A program made the translations under genes and the position numbers. 64,000 nucleotides of DNA, from contig NC_088326.1 of NCBI RefSeq assembly GCF_910592395.1, positions 2,857,001 through 2,921,000 of the forward strand, read 5' to 3'. The notes beneath the pieces were generated by a model. It made no database searches. It was given only the letters and a program-made list of their open reading frames with translations, and was not told where the DNA came from. This document shows, piece after piece, positions 1 through 12,600 of the stretch (position 1 is the stretch's first letter; each line of letters opens with the position of its first letter). The DNA comes from Lineus longissimus. Taxonomy: Eukaryota; Nemertea; Pilidiophora; Heteronemertea; Lineidae.

Positions 1-71
1 GCGATATGATCACAAGTCGCAGCAATTAAGATCGCTCGTTTGCGCGATACTTCAGTGCAGATTAGACTCAC

Positions 72-656
72 CTCGCCTACAAATAAACGTAAAAGGAGAA
101 AGGCCGTTTCCGTAATCACCCCAGTGCCAACGAGCTTCACTTCTTCTCATCATGACAGGATGAGTATTGTTATTGTACTGATCCAAGTCATCCACTTTGA
201 AATAAGCCGTGGGTAGAGTGTAGTTGAGGCTGGACCCATCTAACCATCTTGCAGTAGATTTGGTTTTACCCACAGTTGTCAGTCCAATGTAAAGTTTCGT
301 GGAGTTGTCACAACTGAAGATAGGCAAAAGGAATATAAAGGGGAATCATTATCAAATATTCAAGTAGGCCCATGTGTAAAGACACGCAGACAAGACATAC
401 ATATGAAGCGGTCATTAGCATACGGTACGTCATACGGGAGCAGTTTTTGGATTGGTCGAATATCGCTAATTTTACACTTACACTAAATCCTGCAAAAAAT
501 TCCATTCCTCCTCACTATGAATACTGGCTATATTCCCGCCCTCGCTAACACAGTACTTCTGTGCTTCCGTCAAACTCTTGGCCTCTACGACATAGCGGAA
601 TTGGAGGTTTGGTGAACCAGTGAAGTTGCCTCGCCAACCTCGGGCACCGCAGCCAG
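72..656 (-). CDS. CTLD module 7 (lacks the inner disulfide pair)
   Basis: Exons 656-482 and 313-72. The N half has AGCGARGWRG and QKYCVSEGGNIASIHSEEE. The C half has CDNSTKLYIGL, but the second and third core cysteines are both absent (THPVMMRR, HWGDYGNG); the last remains (FICRRG). The donor gtgagt at 71-66 shows the gene continues beyond the left edge. Confidence 0.86.
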
Positions 657-3600
657 CTGATAATAAAATGCATTTACTTGTCAGTTTAGAGTGTACTGCA
701 TGAACTTGCATTTGGACTTCAGTTTCAAGGTCTATGCCATTCGTTAAAAATTTGAAACAAGTAATTGAATTTGAAAACTTCGAATGGCGTGAATACGCGC
801 TTAACATCATAAATTTCAGTTTTGCCCTTTTCTTTTGTGCAACAAGATAGTTTAAACCATCAAAAGTGCGAGGGACTTTCGCCATTGATTTCTGTCACTA
901 ACAGCTTCCAACAGGTCTTTAACTTTTTGTTCATTGTAAAGTCTAAATCGCATAAGAATTAGAGACAGGGTCGTGGATCGGGGATCGGGATCATTCCACG
1001 TGAGTAGTATCTGGACTACTGCAGGCTACAATTGACCTATTTAGTATGCTAATGAGCGGTCTACTTAGCTAATTAGGGCTATCCTTAAGTTACAAGGCCC
1101 TTGAACTTGAAGTGATGGAAAGATAGGTCCATAACCTTGACTTAGAATGTGTCAGAACGTTATTTTAACGTTATTACAGGGTCGTGGATCGGGGTCGGGG
1201 ATTATTCGACGTGGATGGCAAGTGGAAGGGAACATCTATGGAAAAGGCGGTGCCTACCATCGCACTTGTTAGTCACAGTCGGATCGCTGCGCTCATACCA
1301 GAGTTTGCATTGGCAGGTAAACGATCCTATTGTGTTGACGCAGATGGCGTTGTCTAAGCAGTTGTGGTAATTGTAAGCGCATTCGTTCAAGTCTGGAAGA
1401 GAGGGCTCGAGTTTAGAAACAAAGCCATCCGAATTATAAATGTTCCACGAATAATTGTGAAAAATCTTTTAGAAACTGGATCTGGTATTAGTTACTGACG
1501 AGTACTGCATTATGTAATAAACCAGACATTAGTTTTTGTGTAGAACGAAGGATAGATTTTGCTAAAAATTTTGAAACTTTTAATCTTAGTTCTCACTGGA
1601 GCACTGCACAACCTCAGTGAGCTCCCTTAAATGACGTATTGGTGTACCTTGAAAGCGAGGACGTTTTCTTGGCAAGAGGACGTATTGACTGGACACCTTG
1701 ACGAACAGTGGAATGTAACTCCAAGGCTTTTCATAAATTAGGAGGCAAAGGCGCTAGGGGTTAAATCATGGGTACGCGTTGAAAAATCTGCTCAGGTGCA
1801 GAGGGAGTAGAAGAAACTTGTAAGGAACCTATGGTCCGCTAGAAGTTACAGGTTTCAAGTAATCAAGTAGGCAAGTCAAGTCCCAGTTTGAAGTTACAAC
1901 CGGCCTTACCTTTCTTACAAACGAAACTGTTCAGATTGTCACACGGAGCATCAACCCACTTCCATCCGTGGCTAACCTCGTGTTTGAGCTTGACGCATTG
2001 ACTGGCAAAACTGGTGAGCTCAACAAAATTTGCCGACGAGGTTCCTGTCGTCAAGCCCGCTGGGAAGTCAACCGGGCTCCCGTCAGTCCATGACAGGCTG
2101 GAAACCGGGTCCGGGTCCAGAAGACCTAACCACACGTCATGCGCATTGTCACAACTGTAAGAGATGATCAAAAGCTGCTTTTTACCTCAGTATGTTTGTT
2201 CTTCCTCGGTTCGTTAGTAAACTATTTTTCACAAAGCGTTTGAAGTTTTTTAATTTTGTTTCAGCTCTTAGATCGTAGATTCACAGGAACGTTTTATCGA
2301 GAAAATATCTTCGATCAAAAACAGAAATGCAATAAAGTTCTTCTTTCTCGTAAGACTCACATGTATCTCTCAACCAGCCTATTTTCCTTTTCGTCGTGGA
2401 TGCTTGTGAGGTTTGCACCATTGGCTACACAATGAGCCTGGGCCGAGGTTTGGTTCATTTTCTCGACGAAGTACCTATATTGCCATTTACCATGCCACTC
2501 TTGTCTCCAACCAATGCCAGCACACCTTTCTGGAAACGGATAAACGAAGTGGATTTCACCAGTTGATAAGGCAAAGTATAGCCCCTTCACATCGCCACGT
2601 CGTGAGAGATTGTAGGTAATATCACTGCCATTTAATGGGAATACAGTAACGTCATGACGTAAATAGGCAGGTTTCGCTACCCCTACGGGAACATATTTGT
2701 GTTGGCCGAAGAACTTACGTGGTTTTTCAGTAGCTTAAACGCCTTTATTTCTAAGAGTGTATGTCTTGAAATTAAGAGGATGCACTGAAAAAATGCAAAT
2801 CTGTCGCTGCATCTTCACATCACTTACTTAATTTACAAATAAAAGGTAACGTTTCATTGTCACAATGGTAGTCAGTCCACAGCGAACCGGTCGGTTCGTT
2901 TTTCATTGCCACACACTTCTTCCTCCTGTCTGTCAGATCAATTTTGCTTTGGTCGTGCTGCCAGCTGGACCATGAGCCGTCCAACCAAGTAAGCTGTGTT
3001 TTATCATTTCGATCATCCTTCAGGCCTATCCATACAGCAGACGTGGTGTTACAGCTGCGGAGAAAAAAAAAAACGAGCACGTGCAATCGCCAAACCTCGC
3101 CATTCGTAACAGTTACTTAGTGATACCAGCACGACCTTTTACTGGCGTACGTGCAGATCCATGAACTCTCAATCTCCGAATGAGAGGACTAGCACAATTT
3201 GCCGTCTCTTAAACTTAAAAAGACCAACCGGAAGAGGCAAAATGTACGATAGTAAACGGTGTTCGTATCACTAAGCAACCGTTACCATTGGCCGTGGCGA
3301 GGCGAGGAGATTGATGAACTCTTTAGAGAGACTCTCAAGAGCTAGTAGGTGTAATCATCATCTTCTTCTTCTTGGCGTTCCATATTCTTTATGGCTGTAT
3401 ATACTACATCCTATGTCTCTAATAAACCTGGCTGTCGTCTCTGGTTCCTCCCTTGAACCAGAGAACTTTGTCGTCACTGATGAACCGACGCACAATCTCC
3501 TAGCCTCGCTCACCATTAGTAACGGCTGCTTAGTACAGTGATACTAGCACCGTTATACTAGCGTACATGTGGCCTCCTCTGGTTGGTCTCTTCCGGTTTA

Positions 3601-6600
3601 AGAGGCAGCGAATGGAGCCAGTCCTCTCATTGGAAGATTGACCGACGCACTGATGCCTATGGTCTCTGCGCAGCCCCGGGACTAGAAACATTGATGACAT
3701 CGTTCTGTGTGACTGCCAACAGAGACGGCCACTCCAAGATTCTAGGAGTAATCACCGGCGGGTGCATATTGATTCCCGAAACACAGGGATCGACCCCGAC
3801 ATCAGTTTAATGAGCATTTTATGCGGAATGTTCCGGGGCTAACGATCCTAAACGATTGGTTAATTTTTTGGCTTCACGCGCCTGTTACTGAAGAGAGAAT
3901 ACTCCGGCTCTATCCTTCGATCTGCTTAGAGAGAAAATGAAAATGAATTAAGTATACGGGCACTATACTTACACAATTCCCTCGATAAACTTCTGTTCAT
4001 CACCACTACCGATAGTGACAAGAGTACCAAACCTGGGCTCCATATTCTCGCATATCACACTGGCCTCGTTCTGACTTACCGGAATGTCGAAATATTGGTA
4101 GGAGCGATTTATTTCATACTCATGCAATCCCGAGGGGCACGGCAAAGTCCTGGGTGCTGCAATGTCAACAATGGAGAAACAAATCTTAACAATTATACGG
4201 AACACATCGGGCCGCCAACACAGACCTTATTTGTGTATTGTATCTGAATCATTTGACCTTGACAGATGACATAGTATTGACCCTGCTCCAGCACGACCAG
4301 AATCATATGACCTTGAATGGTAGGACTGACCTTGACCTCGCACGACCAAGGAACAATCATTTTACCTCTTTTGCAAAAGAAGAAGCGCTTCAGCCAACTG
4401 TCGCCATCCGCCCAAATCCATAGCCCATTCACGCGGGTGAAATATAGATACTCAGACTTATACCGCCCGGCCGGATTTGGCTCCAGCTCCATTCCAGGAT
4501 TATGCCAATCCGTAGGGGAGTTGTCGATCCAGAATGTGCTGGCGTTATTATCATTGCTGTCTCTCAACCCGATCCAAGCTTCGATGCTGCTGCTATTTTC
4601 GCACCTTTAAAGTGTAAAGATAACTGTGATTATTGCAAGAACAAGGATCCGCAGAGCCAAAACCTTGGAGAAACCAGAGTCTTTTAATAAAGAGTCTGGC
4701 AACTAGGGAATGTATTGTTTCAACATCAAAGCCACCACCCATTTCGAAAGATGCGTACGTTGGAACAGATTGAAAGACTCTGGAAATACAGCCCGGACGA
4801 CCCAAATTGGAGTTTCATCACGAAATGGGTGGAAAGAAAGGAGGCTAGAGTGATGATTGGCACACTGAGAAAAGTTTTGGTCGCACTTCAAAAGTGTAAG
4901 TAATTTTGTATTAAGCAGTCACGCCCATGTCGAGTCGCGCACCTTCACGCGGTACCTACTTTTCGATCCATTTGGTCAAGAACTTATTCTCCGCTTCGCT
5001 GTGGATACTCGCAAGATGGCCGCCGTAGTTGATGCAATACATCTGAGCGTTGGCGATTGATTTGCCTCGCCGCACGTACATGAATTCTGAGTTGGAAATC
5101 GCGAGGTCCTGCAGCCAGTTTACCACATCCTCACATCGATAGGTGACTGAAAAGTAGACTGATGTGAGCAATTTCCAAGCAGATCATGAGTTGCTGGTTG
5201 TCTGCATACGTAAAGGCAAAGGTCCAAATTTGGGCAACGACGCCTAAATTGATGATGATGATGATGATGATGGTAACTGTATTTAACCACGCACCTCACA
5301 GAGATCACGCGCTATTTGGGTGGTCGATCGGCCCGTTCGAGAAGCCAACGGCAGACGGAGCTATTCCCATACAACGTAATGTGATGCGTCAATCTCCTAT
5401 GCTCGCCGTTGGTAACGGTTGCTAGTGGTACTAGCACCGTTTACTGAAAGTCGGAGAGAGGTACTAGCGTATATACATTTGGCCTCTTCCGGTTGGTCTC
5501 TTCCGGTTTAAGAGGCAGCAAATGGAAGCTAATCCTCTCATTGGGAGATTGGAGACGCGTTGGTGTGATGACGGGAACGAGGCTGCTCAAATTACATCAT
5601 GCGTCATACGTTGGTAAAGTCGACACGGCCGTCCATCATACCGGAACGATTATTCGATTTGACAAAATCATAAGAATGATACACTTACTTTCACACGACT
5701 CGTTGGTAGTTGCTCTCGTAAACCCTGTCTTACAATCGCACGTGTAACTCCCTTTTGTATTGACGCACACAGTGTTGGCTTTTGCACTGCAGATGTCCGG
5801 GGTAGCACATTCATCAGCATCTTTAAAAAGCGATAAAATCATGCGTCGTAATCAATTCAATACGTTAATCACATATAAACTTATACACGATACAAGCGTT
5901 AATAACGTATGCGTCATCAACAAATTGAAGTGGAGACGTATATGCGTCATCAACAGTTTAATGCGCAAGTAATTTCATGTTTTCAAAACAATCAACACAT
6001 ATCATGCTTCCTCAACAATTCATTACAAAGACCAGGGTTGGCTTTTCAACAATTAAAAGTGTATAGAAGCTTATCGACCACAACTGAATCATTGACCTAT
6101 GCGTCATTGCGTATAGACAAGCGCTTTACACAATATATCTGTGTAGTACCCCCAGGTATATGGCACGGCTTAGCCCGCCGGCCATGAGGGAATTCCTTTA
6201 TGGCCCAGTGGTTGGCGCGTTGGCCCCAGAGTGGAAGTTAAGCAACGTTGAGCGCGGTCAACCTTTGGATCGGTGACCGGCGCGTACAATACATCTGGCG
6301 ACCTTCCCACGCGATGCGAGCTCTGGATTTGTAGTTCGGTACTGAGACGCATGAAGCGCTAAGTAGGATCGCGGACGATCCATCTCTGTCCGAAGGGGGG
6401 AATGATGTATAGTACCCCCAGGTATATGGCACGGCTTAACCCGTCGGTCATGAGGGAATTCCTTTATGGCCCAGTGGTTGGCGCGTTGGCCCCAGAGTGG
6501 AAGTTAAGCAACGTCGAGCGCGGTCAACCTTTGGACCGGTGACCGGCGCGTACAATGCAATATCATTCACCTACCTGTACATCCGCTTTGTCCGCCTTGC

Positions 6601-9600
6601 GCGCCTCTCTGAAATCCCGGCTTACAATCGCAGGAGTAATTCCCAGTAGTGTTGACGCAGATTGTGTTGGGTTTGGAAATGCAGAAGTTTGCGCATTCAT
6701 CTATATCTGTAAAAGATAAAGGCCGGGTCTATTTGGCAAGCCGCTCGCCGAACAGGCATCTTTTTTTGTCCTGTTTGGAGAGCCGCTCGCCAAACAGCAC
6801 CAAAAAGCCACCCTGTTCGGCAAGCCGGGCTTGCCAAACAGGGCAAAAATACTACCCTCTTTGGCGAGCCGGAGAGGTTACAACATGTTGGCCAATCAGA
6901 GAGCAGTGACGTCATATTCGAATTTATATGCGCATATTTAACAATGGCCGACTTCCCGCTCTCGATTCAATTTCTGTTACTAAACTCGGGTTTTGGTCAA
7001 TAATCCATGAAGAAGCATGTACATGTACATGACTGTATGGATTTACAAAAAAAGTCATAAACGTGATTTAACTGATAAGCATGTTAAATGCATTAGTGTG
7101 CATTTCTAAAGGCGTTTCACTGTAACTCCAGTGTTGCTGACCGTGTTGCCACGAATGATAATGAGCTCCTGGATGGTTGAATATGCATGAGTTCGGCTCT
7201 CCATCTAGGGCAGTAAAAAGGTGCTGTTTGGTGAGCCGGGCTTGCCAAATAGTCACTTCCAAAGATAAAACCATGAACTGTACGTACTGTATCACCATAA
7301 AGGAATAAACATAAATGTCTCACTTAGGATAACATAAAAGGGGCGTTTTCTTCAGATAAAGACATGACTAGATCATACATCCTGGCACCAGTTACTCTGC
7401 ATCTGATATTTCAAACGAGGTAGGAGTATCAAAAACCTGTACCCAAGGATGGCCTTCATATAGCTAATTCGTCTCACCTCTTTTACAAATGAAACTCAGC
7501 TTTTCGTCACAATCTACGTCCTTCCACACCCAAACCGAGTTGTCCATCGCAAGATGAACACATTTATCTGCCGGGCTGCTCAGAACAAACCCAGCTGCGT
7601 TAGTCGGTACGAAATCTCGCGGACTCATGTCTAACCACGTGACTTCCGCTTTGTTGTTATTCGGGTCGGACATTCCTATCCAAATGTGTTGGTCTCTTCC
7701 GGTTTAAGAGGCAGCAAATGGAAGTTAATCCTCTCATTGGGAGATTGGAGACGCGTTGGTGTGATGACGGGAACGAGGCTGCTCAAATTACATCATGCGT
7801 CATACGTTGGTAAAGTCGACACGGCCGTCCATCATACCGGAACGATTATTCGATTTGACAAAATCATAAGAATGATACACTTACTTTCACACGACCCGTT
7901 GGTAGTTGCTCTCGTAAACCCTGTCTTACAATCGCACGTGTAACTCCCTTTTGTATTGACGCATACAGTGTTGGCTTTTGCACTGCAGATGTCCGGGGTA
8001 GCACATTCATCAGTATCTTTAAAAAGCGATAAAATCATGCGTCGTAATCAATTCAATACGTTAATCACATATAAACGTATACACGACACAAGCGTTTATA
8101 ACGTATGCGTCATCAACAAATTGAAGCGGAGACGTATATGCGTCATCAACAGTTTAATGCGCAAGTAATTTCATGTTTTCAAAACAATCAACACATATCA
8201 TGCTTCCTCAACAATTCATTACAAAGACCAGGGTTGGCTTTTCAACAATTAAAAGTGTACAGAAGCTTATCGACCACAACTGAATCATTGACCTATGCGT
8301 CATTGCGTATAGACAAGCGCTTTACACAATATATCATTCACCTACCTGTACATCCGGGGCTTTGTCCGCCTTGCGCGCCTGTCTGAAATCCCGGCTTACA
8401 ATCGCAGGAGTAATTCCCAATAGTGTTGACGCAGATTGTGTTGGGTTTGGAAATGCAGAGGTTCGCGTCCTTTGCGCATTCATCTATATCTGTAAAAGAT
8501 AAAACCGTGAACTGTACGTACATGTGTTCATACAGCTGAATGAGCTCAGAGCTGTTGGCATACACAAATAACGTTGGGCGTGTTGCTCTCTCTATCACCA
8601 TAAAGGAATAAACATAAATGTCTCACTTAGGATAACATAAAAGGGGCGTTTTCTTCAGATAAAGACATGACTAGATCATACATCCTGGCACCAGTTACTC
8701 CGCATCTGATATTTCAAACGAGGTAGGAGTATCAAAAACCTGTACCCAAGGACGGCCTTCATATAGCTAATTCGTCTCACCTCTTTTACAAATGAAACTC
8801 AGCTTTTCGTCACAATCTACGTCCTTCCACACCCAAACCGAGTTGTCCATCGCAAGTTGTACACATTTATCTGCCGGGCTGCTCAGAACAAACCCAGCTG
8901 CGTTAGTCGGTACGAAATCTCGCGGACTCATGTCTAGCCACGTGACATCCGCTTTGTTGTTATTCGGGTCGGACATTCCTATCCAAATGCGGTCAACACT
9001 GTTACAGCTGAAAGAGAAGCAGAGAAACGTAGTCGGTATTTACTTTTACTCTATCTGAATTTCGCTACTTTCAAAAAAACCCCATCCACCTTCGTTTGGA
9101 ATTGCGTCGACTACTGGCTTGCCCCCCCCCCCCACCTACACACCCGTATACACCCACTCATTATTACCTTAAGTGATGTGTAGGCCTACAAAAGGGAACC
9201 TAACCATGTTTTCAAAACGCTTACTTTTTCATATTTCGAGGCAGTAGTAGTTAACCTCGGGCGCCCAATCGTGAGAAATCTTTTAACTTCACCTTCGCCA
9301 ATTTAAAGGTCGATAGTACTTTATACAGCCCTCGTCCACTAGTCGGCGTCGTCAATTTGTTTATCGTGGGCGTTTCTTATATACGACTATACATCACATG
9401 TCATCCGTTTTTTATTTGATCTACTTATCTAGGCCATTCATGCTTACATAATTCCCTCAATAAACTCCATCTCCTTTAAACTATGGATACTTGGTAGTCC
9501 AGCATTTCTTTTAACGCATTGCAAATGGGCCTCTGTCTGGTCCAACTTTTGTTCAAAGAATTGGTAGTCGAAACCAAGACCACCATCGGTGTACTTAGGT

Positions 9601-12600
9601 TCCCCAGGACAGGGATCTGCAACAACAAGACCAGTTCTGATTAGACTAAACACGTTAGGTACAAGCACTAGCGCTCCCCATGAATTTGCCAGGGGGGGGG
9701 GGGGGGCAGTAAACATCTCGGACATACTGTGTTAGTGGAAAGGGAGGGTTCTGCTGGAGGCCATCTTTGAATAAACCAACACATTGTAGCCTACTCTTCC
9801 CTTTTAAAGTTTTTTATGCGAAAGCTGCAAACTTCATTATTTTTAATGATGTCAATATCATTCAACACTCTAAATGAAACCCACTTCTTTTGATACATGT
9901 AAGATCACAAGGTCCTTGCTCTGATATATCGTTGTCTATGTGTCTTGGCGGTGAAGGACCGATTTCCCGCACGGAGACCCAAGACAATCCCTTTACCAGC
10001 GAGTTCAAAACATCACATTCACATGTATGTCTTTCGTGTGAGCGGGTGAACGACTCTCAACTTCCAGTCACCTGTGCACCTGTTCTTAATTTTAAAACCA
10101 ACTAAGTTGGTGAGAAATCCCTCGTGTGTAGCGGGCTTTACTCATTATTTCAAATTACCAATTTGGCAAATAAATGCTCGTTGGCTGGCACAGTCCTCAT
10201 CCTGCCACCTCCACTGGGAGCTACCAGACATCTTTTTCATCTCGATGCATCTGTGGTTGTTGTTGATGTCAATCATATTGCTGGTGTAACTGTAGTCGAA
10301 GGGAGAAGCATCAACCCACGTAAATTTGGCGGCATTGTTAGTATGATAGTTCAGGCCGATCCACACTTCATCGGTTCCTTGGCAGCTCCTGCAGAGAGAT
10401 GAATAGAGTTTAAGCCCGGCCCGAGAAAAGCCTGAAACGATTTAGCCCATCACGTCCAATTTCCCTTGGAGATCTAGGCCTATCGACCTCCTTGAGCAGT
10501 TTCGTGGGGTCGATTTTGTCAAGATTTGACTTGATAACCCTTTGATAAGACAGAACAATAGAAATTTTGGTCAAGGTGCGAGCAGGCTTTGTTTAAAGAC
10601 AATAGGCAGTGTAATTGGTCGAGGGCTGCCAAAAAACGTATTGCCACATTTCAATGGCGCGCTTCTGGCGCGCTTCCCGCTGCGCAAAACCTTGGTGATT
10701 ATTTGGTAACAGGGAGGTTTCGCAACCCCTTCGAACGACGAACTACGAACTACAAATGACTGTCGTCTCATCAAGTCGTGTGCCAATTCACATTTACGGG
10801 ACACTCGTAAATCGTCTTCTAGTTCTACGTGGAAGTTGGGGACTTCCCTTTTTCGTTGTTGCCATTTAATTGGACCTCTCTAATCAGGACACCTCGAGGA
10901 TCTAACTGTACTTACACTAGATTTTCGACGAATATCCTTGTCGCCTCGCTGTGAATACTGACAAGAGCCCCCCCTGACTTCGTACATGCCCTTCCTGCGT
11001 TGGAAAATGACCTCGCGACAGAAACAAATTGGTAGTATTGACCTTCCTTCAGACGCAACCCGGAGCCACTGGGTTCACAGGAGGTGGTAGAAGATGTGAC
11101 TGTAATATTAGCGTAGGGAGTTTTCGTAAAGCCCCCGAAACGGCCACGTGAACTTCTATCCCATTGTTCGATTTCGTTTTCAGGAGGTCGAACAATGCGA
11201 TATAGGCGCTTCAGGGAATTTCACAAAAACTCCCTACTTGTAAGGTTATGCAAATAAGCTTCCTTATATGGAATTAGTGACGTCACACCGTAGTTGATAA
11301 TTTCGCTACAGATGTCACTACTGCAGGCTTCGGACTCGCGGTTGGGCCTCTTTAAGATGGTGAACGCGACTCGAAAAGGAGACAAAAGTGAACGTGAGTG
11401 GCCGTCGCTTTCGTCTCGTAAATATTCTCTGTGACGGTGACAAAAGAAGACAAAAACAAACCTAACAAAACAAACACAAAAAGCGCTGACTGACACCAGA
11501 AAAGAACAAACATAGAACGCCATCCTGTGCATAGAGACAGTCAATACAGAACGTCTGAGTTGGTTTTTCCCAATATTTTAGACAAGTGTTTCTTTACAAT
11601 TGACAGCATAGAGAGACCATGACTTTCCATTTGGAGGAGACAGAGAAAACCTGTCACTGTCTTAATGTGTTCCCAAAAACACGAGGGGGACACTCCGAAA
11701 CGGAAACACTATAGATCGAGAATACAGTTGAACACGTTATTGCACCGGAAAGGTACGTTATACAATTTGAAGCTTGTTACATGTAGTCCGAAAATGTTCA
11801 CCACCAACAAAATTAAAATAAAATGAATAATCGGGATGAATACCAACGATTGAAATATTTCAAATGCTGGACCCTAAAGCCCGCACCACACGGTGAAATT
11901 TGCGTGATGCAAGTGACACGCGTGCACGTTGCGACAGGCAAATTCTCACCGTGTAGGGTCGTTTTTTGCTGCGTATCTTCCTCGCGTGTCGAGACGCAGC
12001 CGATCTAGCATGTTTGATATTTTCTCGACACGCGAGGAAGTTAATCACCGTGTGGGGGCTACCTGCAGCAATGTTGCGCGAGTTCGACGAATCACAAGAA
12101 GTAGATCGGTCACATGATTTATAGGTCAGTCACATGATACCAAAATGGCAGCGCCCGGGAACTGTCAAATCCTGAGACAAGACCACAATTGATTTGTTAA
12201 GCCTTTTAGCAGTTAAATTGTCAATGTTTGACCGCGACGCATCAACAAACGCGTCAAGTAGTGAAACTGAAATTCGGATATGATATACGGGTTAGTCTTG
12301 CGAGTAACTGGTGCGATGGAAATTGGTGATTGACCACGGAAATTTTTTTATAATCGACAAATTAGACAGACTTTGATATTTCCACTGTTTTCAGCCAACT
12401 GGCAGAAAAACTCAAAACACGCCCCCTATTACCCAATTAGCAAAATTCGAAATTAATTTTTTCATCAAATAATTTCTTTATATCTGTAGACTTGCCACAG
12501 CAAATATTTTTTCAATACCTCTCCAAATATGTACTTGAGAGTAAAAAACATGCACTCGTCTAATTGATAGGCCTCGACCCTCCAACCTATGAATATTCAT

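Larger units (their letters stand above)
5492..8987. repeat. Tandem segmental duplication inside the lectin gene
   Basis: Unit 1 is 5492-7687, unit 2 is 7688-8987. After removing two insertions unique to unit 1 (about 420 and 550 bp) and one ~70-bp segment unique to unit 2, both are about 1.23 kb and differ only by scattered substitutions and small indels. Each contains two EGF exons and most of a CTLD C-half exon. Confidence 0.88.
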
